DNA from: Sphingobacterium endophyticum
Lineage (GTDB): Bacteria; Bacteroidota; Bacteroidia; Sphingobacteriales; Sphingobacteriaceae
Length of the DNA: 64,000 nt
Direction of reading: 5' to 3'
Assembly: GCF_009733535.1 (NCBI RefSeq)
Contig: NZ_SMMI01000008.1
Span: 143,299 to 207,298 of the forward strand
Shown here: positions 56,167 through 64,000 of the stretch, one piece after another
Layout of the letters: each line of letters starts with the position of its first letter
Position numbering within the stretch: position 1 is the stretch's first letter
Made by a program: the position numbers and the translations under genes
Notes under the pieces: generated by a model
The model's input: the letters and a program-made list of their open reading frames with translations, nothing else
The model's database searches: none
What the model was told of the DNA's origin: nothing

Positions 56167-57384
56167 TCAAATGATGTTAAGTTTAGTGACAAGATCTTCC
56201 ATATCCTTACTAATCCTATTATCCAAAAGCTTTGCATAATGTTGGGTTGTGCGAATATCAAGATGGCCAAGCATTTTTGATACCGTTTCTATCGGAACTC
56301 CATTTGAAAGTGTAATGGTAGTTGCAAATGTATGCCTAGCAATATGGAAGGTCAGTTCTTTTGTTATTCCACAGAGATCAGCAATTTCTTTCAGATAGCT
56401 ATTCATTTTCTGATTGCTCAATATGGGCAATAATTGCCCAGTAGATTCACAAGGTGGATAATCCTTATAGGCCCCTAATATTTCTAGCGCTTTTGGAAGA
56501 ATCGGAATAGAAGAAAGAGTATTAGTCTTTTGTCTGTTGATCTTTATCCAAAATCTATTGTCAATCCCTACCTCAATATTTCGTTTGGTTAATTTTGAAA
56601 CATCCGCATATGATAATCCCGTATAACAGCAGAACACAAAAATATCCCTAACATGCTGGAGCCTCAGAATATCAAGTTTCTTGTTTTCGATCCTTGTCAG
56701 TTCGTCTCTGTTCAGATAGGATTTCTCTTTTGGCTTGGCATTTGTCTTATAAAACTTGAACGGATTTTTGGCAATCCACCCATGGGCCAGGCAAAGATTA
56801 ATAATCTTTCTCAGATGCTTCATGTATTTGGCAGCTGAGATATCAGAGCATCCTTTTTCAGATCGAAGATAATATTCATAGCCTACCACAAAAGAATGGC
56901 CAATTCTGGGAAGTTCAATATCTGCAGTTGAAAATTGCTTTGTAATATAGCTTTCTAAATGCGAATAGGTCGTCCTGTATCCCTTTAAGGTATTTTCCCG
57001 AAACCCATTACCCAACAAGGATTCCATTTTAAGATTATGGTCTTTTAGAACCGATAATAACGTTCTTTGGATTTCTTCCTTCCCTGTAATTTTTGATTTA
57101 AGAATTTCAATGGTAGGGATTTCTCCCATTTTCAAGATTTCAAGGTGGATGGCGGCAACTTTTAGATTCAATGTTTCCAAATAGCTGTTTAAAGTTTTGA
57201 TTTCTTCGGTATTACCTTTCGATCGATTTGCTTTGGAATTCCATCGACTGGGGTCACAATTCTTTCCTGTGGAGATTTCACATACCGATCCATCGATCGT
57301 AATTCTCATGTAAATGGGCTTAGCTCCACTTACATAATTCTTTGGTTTCTTCAAGTAGAAGAGCAAGGAATAATTTGTACTCAT
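56167..57384 (-). CDS. Tyrosine integrase (IntDOT-like), copy 1
   Basis: This encodes 405 residues. The N-terminal arm-binding and SAM-like core-binding domains (about 1-220) precede the catalytic domain. HIAR (H347, R350), H374 in LGHLD and the nucleophile Y383 in TTQHYAKLL are present. The position of the first catalytic arginine is serine (S258 in YTGLSYADV), as in IntDOT and its relatives. It integrates and excises the island at the tRNA-Glu end. Copy 2 at 62580 is about 91% identical. The near-end motif lies about 130 bp upstream, at 57513-57532. Confidence 0.92.
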   Translation of the reverse strand: MSTNYSLLFYLKKPKNYVSGAKPIYMRITIDGSVCEISTGKNCDPSRWNSKANRSKGNTEEIKTLNSYLETLNLKVAAIHLEILKMGEIPTIEILKSKITGKEEIQRTLLSVLKDHNLKMESLLGNGFRENTLKGYRTTYSHLESYITKQFSTADIELPRIGHSFVVGYEYYLRSEKGCSDISAAKYMKHLRKIINLCLAHGWIAKNPFKFYKTNAKPKEKSYLNRDELTRIENKKLDILRLQHVRDIFVFCCYTGLSYADVSKLTKRNIEVGIDNRFWIKINRQKTNTLSSIPILPKALEILGAYKDYPPCESTGQLLPILSNQKMNSYLKEIADLCGITKELTFHIARHTFATTITLSNGVPIETVSKMLGHLDIRTTQHYAKLLDNRISKDMEDLVTKLNII

Positions 57385-57512
57385 GATCTAACATTTAAAA
57401 TGTGTAACAAAATTAGCCTTGCAGCAAAAACACATCAAGATGTTCGATTATAGAACATGTTGTAAATCAGTTGTTTGAATACGTTTCAGTGAGTACTTCA
57501 ATCAAATTTGAT

Positions 57513-57532
57513 GACTCACCGAATGACTCACT
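57513..57532 (+). repeat. End-associated 20-bp motif, right copy
   Basis: It matches 33782-33801 at 19 of 20 positions in the same orientation, about 100 bp inside the right tRNA fragment. A nearby CAGTGAGTA (57488-57496) is a possible further half-site. Confidence 0.6.
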
Positions 57533-57633
57533 AAAAGATTGTGAATTTCTGAACATTTTGACCTGCCTTAAAAACAAAAAAGCCTGCAAACGTTCAATTT
57601 GCAAGCTTTTGTATGTTTTGATCTTCGATCTGG

Positions 57634-57643
57634 TAGCCCGTAG
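57634..57643 (-). other. tRNA-Glu 3' tip, right attachment site of the island (broken)
   Basis: Ten bases (TAGCCCGTAG on the plus strand) match the tRNA end at 33711-33720. After them the sequence switches to a fragment of the HEPN gene instead of continuing into tRNA-Glu, so the site was cut by a later rearrangement. Confidence 0.6.
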
Positions 57644-57650
57644 TGGCACC

Positions 57651-57763
57651 GGCCAGATTGTCAAAGAGCTTGATTTCTTCGAAGGATGACCTGGGAAAGA
57701 TGCCGCCAGGAAACTGCCAGAAGCTCGAGCAGAGTTCATACAGGAATTTCAAGTCAAGGTTGT
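57651..57763 (-). pseudogene. HEPN gene 3' fragment
   Basis: This matches 53482-53595, inside the 3' part of the HEPN gene, with many substitutions but the same frame (FLYELCSS, QFPGGIFPRSS, EEIKLFDNLA). It covers about 37 codons and joins directly to the XRE fragment at about 57763. It is dead. Confidence 0.8.
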
Positions 57764-57888
57764 ATAATTACTACCCAAATTTTCAATTCAATCTTATTGA
57801 AAAGATGATTGAACTATACAAAAGGATGTTACAGCAACAAAAGGAAATGATTGATAAGCTCGAGAAGTTATTGAGCTCAAAAGACTAA
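57763..57888 (+). pseudogene. XRE regulator 3' fragment
   Basis: This matches the last 40 or so codons of the regulator at 55679-56074 (NYYPNFQFN, MIELYKRMLQQQKEMIDKLE, then LLSSKD) and ends at the equivalent stop. Its 5' part is lost and replaced by HEPN antisense sequence. Confidence 0.85.
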
Positions 57889-58128
57889 AATTACTTATCA
57901 TATAATGAAGTTTTTATTATTCCAATACAGATGAGCAATTATTTAAAAGATTCAACTTATTCACTGATAATGGAAATAATATCTTAATCTACAACATGAA
58001 TATTAAATCTGAATTATATAGGTAATTCTGTTTTATTTGGCAATGCACCTAATTAAATCATCATTAGTTGTCTTGAGATTTAGGTAATTAAATAAGTAGC
58101 TCCTCTTGCGGAATTTAAAAAATTTTGG

Positions 58129-58842
58129 CTATAAACCACAGGACTTCAAAAATGAGTCTTTATAGCTTGAAGAAATTGGCAACTCTTTCCCCGAAATAAA
58201 AATTCTGTTACCCTCAATATGGCTGATTTTATATTTGTTGACAATAAATGATCTATGGATCTTTAAAAAATAATTTGGTAGAATTTCTTCAAATGATGAT
58301 AATGTAGACATTGGTATCAATAAATTATCCATCATATGGATCCTTGTATAATTTCCATAGGCTTCTAAAAAATGTATATTCATATAATCGACATTAAAGA
58401 TCTTACCTTCGCTCTTGATAAATACTGGATCTAGTCTTTGATTTATTGTTATTTCCTTTGAAGTTGCATTTTTTAAATTTAGACCTATTAATTCTATTGC
58501 CTTATCTACAGAAATAATAAACCTTTCGAAAGAAAATGGTTTCATCAAATAATCACATGCTGAGAGTTCAAAAGCATCAAATGCATATTCTTTATAGGCG
58601 GTCGTGAAAATTACAAGAGGGGGATTATTAACGGTCTGAAGAAATGATATTCCGGACAATTTTGGCATATTAATATCCAAAAACATCACATCGACAGGAT
58701 TCTGTTTCAATAATAATTTTGCTTCGATAGCATTTTCACAGGAACCAACAATTTCCAATACTGGATATTGCTCAATATATTTTTCTATGATCTGTCGTGC
58801 TATGGGTTCATCATCAACTATCAAACATTTTAATTTATTCAT
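58129..58842 (-). CDS. LytTR-family response regulator
   Basis: This encodes 237 residues. The receiver has LIVDDEP and the phospho-acceptor D56 in MFLDINMPKLSG, with TTAYKEYAFDAF and LMKPF. The LytTR DNA-binding domain (about 135-237) has MNIHFLEAYGNYTRIHM and FLKIHRSFIVNKYKISHIEG. It overlaps the kinase gene by 4 bp and acts with it. The nearest target is the divergent outer-membrane gene at 60100. The pair lies between element remnants and the second integrase, so it is likely cargo. Confidence 0.93.
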   Translation of the reverse strand: MNKLKCLIVDDEPIARQIIEKYIEQYPVLEIVGSCENAIEAKLLLKQNPVDVMFLDINMPKLSGISFLQTVNNPPLVIFTTAYKEYAFDAFELSACDYLMKPFSFERFIISVDKAIELIGLNLKNATSKEITINQRLDPVFIKSEGKIFNVDYMNIHFLEAYGNYTRIHMMDNLLIPMSTLSSFEEILPNYFLKIHRSFIVNKYKISHIEGNRIFISGKELPISSSYKDSFLKSCGL

Positions 58843-59891
58843 CTGTCTACTCTTAAATGAAGTACAACCTTAAATTTAGAATCTTCGTTAAGTATTTTTA
58901 AGTCATGCCTTTTTGGATAAAGTGCTAAAAGCCTCTTTTTAACATTGTTTAAACCAAATCCCGAAGATCTTTTATCTATCATCGATTCATTCTCATCAAA
59001 ACTATTTTCCGAAGAGAACATAATCTGATTTTCCCACACCTTCAATACGATATTTATATTAATCTCTCTTGAAATACTTTCCTTAGAATATTTGAAAGCG
59101 TTTTCAATGAAAACCAGCAAAAGTAATGGTGCTATAACAATATTATCGTCAAATTGGTCATCAAGAGTGCAATTCAACCTTAACCTTCCACCTATCCTTA
59201 TTTTTTCAAATTCTACATAGTTTTTTATGTATTGAATTTCATCTTTAAGAGGAACGAATAATTCATTGGCTTCATATACCGAATACCTCAATAAATCAGA
59301 AAGTTTTAGCAATAAATCAGGAACCTTTTTCGGATCATTAATTGACAAACCATACAAATTGTTCAGAGTATTGAACAGAAAATGAGGGCTAAGTTGGGAT
59401 TGTAATAATTGAAGCTCACTCTTACTTTGTATTGCAAGGGCATTTGCCCTATTAATCTTTAAAAAGAATACTTGCGAAATGAAATTCAAAAGTGCTCCTG
59501 TAGATAAGCAAAGTACTATAAACAACATCCAAAAAAGCAAAAGGTTAAGGGCGGGCTTTCCTGCAAATTGGACATCTGCATGGACAAATAGGCCAACAAA
59601 ACAGAAAACAACCATTGCCCCCATTATCCACATTGCATTATTTATGCTTCGGTCCATTAAATTCTTCTTTAAGGAAGAAAAGAACCACCCCATGTAGACC
59701 AAAAGAAAGAAGACTAGAGTTAAGGCAAAGCCTAATTCTTCTCCCGGAGTTGAGTGCATTACCAACTGTAGGTAGAACATGGTTGCCCAAAACATTGGAA
59801 CAGATGCAAGGATGGTAAATATGGTCAGAATTAATTTTCCGTTCATATCTAACTGGATTCCTAAGATTGATATTTTCCTGTCTATTTCCAT
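58839..59891 (-). CDS. LytS/YehU-type sensor histidine kinase
   Basis: This encodes 350 residues. The N-terminal half has about four membrane helices (LTIFTILASVPMFWATMFYL; ALTLVFFLLVYMGWFF and two more). The His_kinase domain has LSPHFLFNTLNNLYGLS with H170, and the C-terminal ATPase has VFIENAFKYS and GFGLNNVKKRL. There is no large periplasmic sensor, so the signal is probably within or at the membrane. It is partnered by the overlapping LytTR regulator. Confidence 0.92.
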   Translation of the reverse strand: MEIDRKISILGIQLDMNGKLILTIFTILASVPMFWATMFYLQLVMHSTPGEELGFALTLVFFLLVYMGWFFSSLKKNLMDRSINNAMWIMGAMVVFCFVGLFVHADVQFAGKPALNLLLFWMLFIVLCLSTGALLNFISQVFFLKINRANALAIQSKSELQLLQSQLSPHFLFNTLNNLYGLSINDPKKVPDLLLKLSDLLRYSVYEANELFVPLKDEIQYIKNYVEFEKIRIGGRLRLNCTLDDQFDDNIVIAPLLLLVFIENAFKYSKESISREININIVLKVWENQIMFSSENSFDENESMIDKRSSGFGLNNVKKRLLALYPKRHDLKILNEDSKFKVVLHLRVDR

Positions 59892-60099
59892 ATTATCTTT
59901 TAAACGAAAATGTCAATAAAATTTAAATTTTAGAAAATCAAATGTCCAACTCGCTATATCGACTGCCGGAATGATTCTTACAGGTGTCCAAATATTTTAT
60001 CATCAAATATATGCTTTCTGCCATCAATAAATAATATCCTATCATTTTAATTCTTTGTTCCCTAACCGTTTATTGAGATTTAAGAAAAAAATACAAATC

Positions 60100-62526
60100 A
60101 TGGAAAGGATCAGAAGTTATTTTATACAGTCATTTTTTTTATTGCTCTTGCTCATCAATATTGCAGAAGCTCAGATAACAAATAAAAATGTTTTTGGAAC
60201 TATTGTAGATTCAACCTCAAATTTGCCATTACCCAATTTGACGATAACATTGATAGATTCAGAGGATTCTGTTATTTTAAAAACATCCAGTGATTTAAAT
60301 GGAAAATTTGACATCCCTCTCCAAAAATCTAATACAAAAGTCGTCCAAATAGAGGGTGTAAATTATCATACAAAGCGTAGGTTTCTAAACCAAGAAGACA
60401 AAGGTCTTAACATTTGGTTAGGAACGATAAAAATGAGTCCAATTCAAAATAATATTGAGGAAGTCAAAATAATCGGAAAGAAACCACTCGTTAGTCAGTC
60501 AAATGGTAAATTGATTTATAACCTCGATGCAGATCCCTATAGTAAATCCAGTAATCTCCTTGAAATCATGCGAAAAGTTCCTTTGCTTAGCGTGGACGGA
60601 AATGAGAATATCCAGCTAAATGGAAGTGGGAATTACAGAATTTTTATCGACGGTAAGCCCTCTGGATTGATAGAGTCAAATCCTAAAAATATCCTAAGGA
60701 GCATTCCATCTTCAACAATAAACAGTATTGAAATCATTACAAATCCACCTGCTAAATTTGATGCAGAAGGGTTAGCGGGAGTAATCAATATCGTCACTAA
60801 AAGACAGAATCTCAATGGTTATCAGGGATCACTCAATATAGGTTACAGAAAACCATTAGGTGGTCCAACAATAGGTAGTAACCTCGCAATAAAATATGGA
60901 AAGTTCGGATTTACAGTCATATCTGGAATTAATAGGTATGAAGATCCAATTTCCTATTCAAGCCTCACTAGGGAATCCATATTGGCAAAAGGTAGCAAAT
61001 TGAATCAAATGGGTCATAAATCTTCCCATAACAAGACGGGGTATGCAGGAATTGACATAAATTTTTCGCCAGATTCATTAAATCTGTTTTCGTCACAATT
61101 TAGCTGGAATGCTAACAATAATTCAGCAATTTCATCACTGTTTTCTGTAGAAGTTGATTCCTTAACAGTTTTGCAGGATTATAGAATGCAAAATAATAGA
61201 TATTCAACTATTAAAAATCTAGAAGCCTCTTTAAATTATCAAAGATCCTTTAAAAATGACAAGAGTAAATTGCTGACCTTATCTTATAGATTTCTAAACA
61301 ATAAAGGAATTCTATCTTCAAATTCAAACATTATAACCGAGGGTTTGAAAGAGAATATAAATCTAGATCAGGAGAATCTGGAGAGTCTCACAGAAAACTC
61401 ATTTCAAATTGATTATGTTCAAACCTTTGGGATTGTCAATGGAAATTTGGGAAGTAAAATCATATTAAGGAGTAATAACAGTAACTTTCAAATTTCAGAA
61501 ACCCAACCTGAGAGTAACCAACCAATCGGAAGTAATAGTCACTTAAGCATATTCAATAACGAGCAAAAAGTAGTTTCGTTTTACAATTCTTACGAATCAA
61601 ACTATAAAAGTTGGTACTTTAGGGCTGGCTTGAGATTAGAAAATACATTAATTGATTTTGATAATTCAAAAATTCTCGAGACAACTAGGCAGTCTTATTG
61701 GAATTTTGTTCCCAATTTAGCAGTAACGCTTAAACTTAATGATTTCAATAGTATAAGCTTGGATTTTAATAGAAGAGTACAACGTCCTGCAATTTATCAG
61801 ATGAATCCTTTTGTTGAGAGAATTTCTCTAAATACTGAAAAATCAGGAAATCCTACTTTACGACCGATTTCAAGAGATCTTTATCAAATTAGTTATTTGA
61901 TGAATAAAAAAATCGTATTCAATATAGGAGTTGGATTTATGGCTTTTGATAACGTAATAAGCGAATTTACTACTTTTGACTCTGAAAGAAATGTGTCAGT
62001 AACCTCATTTGAAAATTTCACATCAGGTCGAGTACTAAAATCAAACATCTATTTATCTTATCAAGTGAACAAATCCTTAGGCATGACGCTAAATGCAGAT
62101 TTAAGAAGGGTTGTATTTAACGTCAAGGACAATCTTATAAAAAACAAGAATGAAGGAAACATGGCCTATGTTAACGTTTCAGCGAATTACCGATTAAATC
62201 CAGGATGGCGTTTCATAGCCGATTTGACTGTTAATACAGGAGGCGTTTCAGGAGCACAGACAAGAACTAATGGTTTTGTCGGAAATAACCTAACTTTAAC
62301 AAAGGAATTTTTTAACGGCAATATGGATATATCTTTTACTGCCGAGAACTTATTTTCCAAAAAAAGAATTATTAGAGAAAATATTTTTTCGAATGATTTC
62401 CTCCAATCTACGACCAACCAAGTGTTTTATAGAAACTTTGGAATCACACTTAACTATAGAATTGGAAAATTAAACAAAACAATAGATAAAAATAAAAAAG
62501 GAATTGTAAACGATGATCTTCAGTAA
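60100..62526 (+). CDS. Outer-membrane beta-barrel protein (OMP_b-brl_3 family), TonB-receptor-like
   Basis: This encodes about 808 residues from MERIRSYF; the ATG at 60055 lies before a poorer signal. The signal ends at AEAQ. Carboxypeptidase-like (VFGTIVDSTSNLPLPNLTI), plug (IGKKPLVSQSNGKLIYNL, INSIEIITNPPAKFDAEG) and barrel parts follow, with IEIITNPPAK as family marker. It resembles the protein at 31287-33662 in layout and key motifs, and like that gene is divergent from a two-component system. Ligand unknown. The next gene is the second integrase on the opposite strand. Confidence 0.88.
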   Translation: MERIRSYFIQSFFLLLLLINIAEAQITNKNVFGTIVDSTSNLPLPNLTITLIDSEDSVILKTSSDLNGKFDIPLQKSNTKVVQIEGVNYHTKRRFLNQEDKGLNIWLGTIKMSPIQNNIEEVKIIGKKPLVSQSNGKLIYNLDADPYSKSSNLLEIMRKVPLLSVDGNENIQLNGSGNYRIFIDGKPSGLIESNPKNILRSIPSSTINSIEIITNPPAKFDAEGLAGVINIVTKRQNLNGYQGSLNIGYRKPLGGPTIGSNLAIKYGKFGFTVISGINRYEDPISYSSLTRESILAKGSKLNQMGHKSSHNKTGYAGIDINFSPDSLNLFSSQFSWNANNNSAISSLFSVEVDSLTVLQDYRMQNNRYSTIKNLEASLNYQRSFKNDKSKLLTLSYRFLNNKGILSSNSNIITEGLKENINLDQENLESLTENSFQIDYVQTFGIVNGNLGSKIILRSNNSNFQISETQPESNQPIGSNSHLSIFNNEQKVVSFYNSYESNYKSWYFRAGLRLENTLIDFDNSKILETTRQSYWNFVPNLAVTLKLNDFNSISLDFNRRVQRPAIYQMNPFVERISLNTEKSGNPTLRPISRDLYQISYLMNKKIVFNIGVGFMAFDNVISEFTTFDSERNVSVTSFENFTSGRVLKSNIYLSYQVNKSLGMTLNADLRRVVFNVKDNLIKNKNEGNMAYVNVSANYRLNPGWRFIADLTVNTGGVSGAQTRTNGFVGNNLTLTKEFFNGNMDISFTAENLFSKKRIIRENIFSNDFLQSTTNQVFYRNFGITLNYRIGKLNKTIDKNKKGIVNDDLQ

Positions 62527-62579
62527 ATAAGATTTACAAATTAAATTATCCATTCTTACCAATTGAGATGATTTAAAGG

Positions 62580-63797
62580 TCATGACCTATCGAGTTTTGT
62601 AATAAGACATTCCATATCCATGCTAATTCTATTATCTAACAATTTAGCATAATGCTGGGTGGTGCGAATATCAAGGTGCCCGAGCATTTTTGAAACGGTT
62701 TCTATCGGAACTCCATTCGAAAGTGTAACCGTGGTGGCAAATGTATGCCTGGCAATATGGAAAGTTAGTTCTTTAGTTATTCCACACAGGTCTGCAATCT
62801 CTTTCAAATAGCTGTTCATCTTCTGATTGCTCAAAATAGGCAGCATTAGACCTTTAGATTCACAAGGTGGATAATCCTTATAGGCCTCTAATATTTCTAG
62901 CGCTTTTGGAAGAATCGGAATAGAGGATAACGTGTTCGTTTTTTGTCTGTTTATTTTTATCCAAAATTTATTATCAATGCCCACCTCAATATTATCCCTG
63001 CACAATTTTGACACATCTGCATAGGAAAGTCCGGTATAACAGCAGAACACAAAAATATCCCTAACATGTTGAAGCCTTAGAATATTAAGCTTTTTGTTTT
63101 CGATTCGTGTTAGCTCGTCTTTGTTCAGATAGGATTTCTCCTTGGGCTTGGCATTCATCTTATAAAACTTGAAAGGATTGGACGTAATCCACCCATGAGC
63201 TAAGCATAGATTAACGATCTTTCTTAGATGCTTAATGTATTTGGCAGCCGAGATATCAGAGCATCCTTTTTCAGATCGAAGATAATATTCATAACCTACC
63301 ACGAAAGAATGGTCAATTTTATGAAGTTCAATGTCAGCAGTTGAAAATTGCTTTCCAATATAGCTTTCTAAATGCGAATAGGTCGTCCTGTAGCCCTTTA
63401 AAGTATTCTCCCGAAATCCATTACCCAGCAAAGATTCCATTTTAAGGTTATGGTCTTTTAGGACCGACAATAATGTCCTTTGACTTTCTGTCTTTCCTGT
63501 AATTTTTGATTTAAGAAGTTCAATGGTAGGCATTTCTCCCATTTTCAAGATTTCAAGGTGGATGGTGGCAACTTTCAGATTCAATGTTTCCAAATAGCTG
63601 TTTAAAGTCTTGACTTCTTCGGTATTGCCTTTCGATCGATTTGCTTTGGAATTCCATCGACTTGGGTCACAATTCTTTCCTGTGGAGATCTCACATACTG
63701 ATCCATCGATTGTAATTCTCATGTAAATGGGCTTAGCTCCACTTACATAATTCTTTGGTTTCTTCAAGTAGAAGAGCAAGGAATAATTTGTACTCAT
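62580..63797 (-). CDS. Tyrosine integrase (IntDOT-like), copy 2
   Basis: This encodes 405 residues, aligned without gaps to copy 1 at about 91% identity. All catalytic positions are kept (H347, R350, H374, Y383; S258 in place of the first arginine), so it could be active. Its N-terminal two thirds are nearly identical to copy 1; changes cluster in a few spots (LCRDN for LTKRN, and the last residues). The leader is also conserved to about 63884, then diverges. It belongs to a second, decayed element. Confidence 0.92.
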   Translation of the reverse strand: MSTNYSLLFYLKKPKNYVSGAKPIYMRITIDGSVCEISTGKNCDPSRWNSKANRSKGNTEEVKTLNSYLETLNLKVATIHLEILKMGEMPTIELLKSKITGKTESQRTLLSVLKDHNLKMESLLGNGFRENTLKGYRTTYSHLESYIGKQFSTADIELHKIDHSFVVGYEYYLRSEKGCSDISAAKYIKHLRKIVNLCLAHGWITSNPFKFYKMNAKPKEKSYLNKDELTRIENKKLNILRLQHVRDIFVFCCYTGLSYADVSKLCRDNIEVGIDNKFWIKINRQKTNTLSSIPILPKALEILEAYKDYPPCESKGLMLPILSNQKMNSYLKEIADLCGITKELTFHIARHTFATTVTLSNGVPIETVSKMLGHLDIRTTQHYAKLLDNRISMDMECLITKLDRS

Positions 63798-63884
63798 GAT
63801 TTAACATTTAAAATGTGTAACAAAATTAGCCTTGCAGCAAAAACACATCAAGATGTTCGATTATAGAACATGTTGTGAATCAGG
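63798..63884. repeat. Integrase leader repeat, second copy
   Basis: It matches 57385-57470 with very few changes. It contains AAAATGTGTAACAAAATTAG and GAACATGTTGT. Homology stops abruptly on both sides, marking the edge of the duplicated block. Confidence 0.8.
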
Positions 63885-63906
63885 GATCAGTTTCAAAACC
63901 TGTGGA

Positions 63907-64000
63907 CTAAGCAAATAATTTGGTTAACCTGAACAGGAAGAAATTGATGTCACCTACACCTCTAAACTGGCTTCTGAAAGCCTTTATCTTTGCATTGAAA
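63907..64000 (-). CDS. Transposase C-terminus, ISAon1-like (truncated by window edge)
   Basis: The minus-strand frame open from the window edge to the TAG at 63907 gives FNAKIKAFRSQFRGVGDINF then FRLTKLFA. This matches the C-terminal end of ISAon1-family transposases as I know it. The insertion sequence continues right of the window and probably removed the far end of the second element. Confidence 0.7.
   Translation of the reverse strand, partial: FNAKIKAFRSQFRGVGDINFFLFRLTKLFA

Larger units (their letters stand above)
57385..57650. other. Island right end: integrase leader, arm-like motif, hairpin, tRNA-Glu end
   Basis: The first 86 bases match the leader of the second integrase (63798-63884). 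The 20-bp end motif is at 57513-57532. An imperfect hairpin (57579-57610) resembles a tRNA terminator. The last ten bases of tRNA-Glu follow at 57634-57643 with TGG (CCA complement) before them. The expected rest of the tRNA is missing. Confidence 0.6.

Noticed and set aside
57467..57739. A 90-residue minus-strand protein next to the integrase
   Set aside because: It crosses the arm motif, hairpin and tRNA tip and lies in the wrong frame of a HEPN fragment; it is not a gene.
57643..57888. An 81-residue plus-strand protein from 57643
   Set aside because: Its first half is antisense to the HEPN fragment and its second half is the end of the XRE gene; it is a chimera of debris.
1..64000. CRISPR array
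   Set aside because: No regularly spaced repeat of suitable length was seen and there is no cas gene.

Overview
The window comes from an AT-rich Bacteroidota genome, most likely Sphingobacteriaceae (Sphingobacterium/Pedobacter type). The basis is paired SusC/SusD genes, the DUF3823 companion, RprXY-like regulators, OMP_b-brl_3 outer-membrane proteins and BfmA/BtgA-type mobilization genes with an IntDOT-like integrase. Genus is inference; no rRNA or complete tRNA gene is present.

Layout. (1) 1-15 kb, minus strand: two SusC/SusD transport pairs, a GH71/99-like lipoprotein, a frameshifted DUF3823 gene and a membrane-spanning one-component regulator, forming a polysaccharide-utilization locus. 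(2) 15.5-26 kb, plus strand: a stand-alone TonB-dependent receptor, then a secreted degradation operon (unrecognised TIM-barrel-like protein, GH110 alpha-1,3-galactosidase-like protein, phosphodiesterase, formylglycine sulfatase) behind a repeat-rich control region. (3) 26-33.7 kb: an acyltransferase, a tandem pair of C39-like proteins in which the second has lost its catalytic residues, an internally deleted ABC permease, and an OmpR-type two-component system divergent from an outer-membrane beta-barrel gene.

(4) 33.7-57.6 kb: an integrated mobilizable island. Its left edge is a 3' fragment of a tRNA-Glu gene and its right edge carries the last ten bases of the same tRNA next to a tyrosine integrase. 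A near-identical 20-bp motif (19/20) lies just inside both edges. The cargo is a defence island. A TOTE-type primase-helicase diverges from a seven-gene operon with overlapping or nearly abutting genes: abiEi-like, abiEii-like, hsdR, hsdM, hsdS, an unusual fusion (HARE-HTH + degenerate N6-methylase + HsdS-like domain + histidine kinase), and a response regulator with an unrecognised output domain. A MerR-HTH/HEPN-like protein follows. The mobilization backbone (50.6-57.4 kb) has an excisionase-like HTH, a second small HTH-like protein, BfmA/BtgA, a relaxase, short RadC, HEPN protein, small unknown protein, XRE regulator and integrase.

(5) 57.6-64 kb: a decayed second element. Fused fragments of the HEPN and XRE genes are followed by a LytTR/LytS two-component system divergent from another outer-membrane beta-barrel gene, then a second integrase about 91% identical to the first, and the end of an ISAon1-like transposase.

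The best candidate for an undescribed system is the methylase-kinase/response-regulator pair embedded in a type I restriction-modification plus AbiE operon. It suggests that DNA recognition or methylation status could be read by a kinase and passed by phosphotransfer to an effector. This is inference from domain content and gene coupling.
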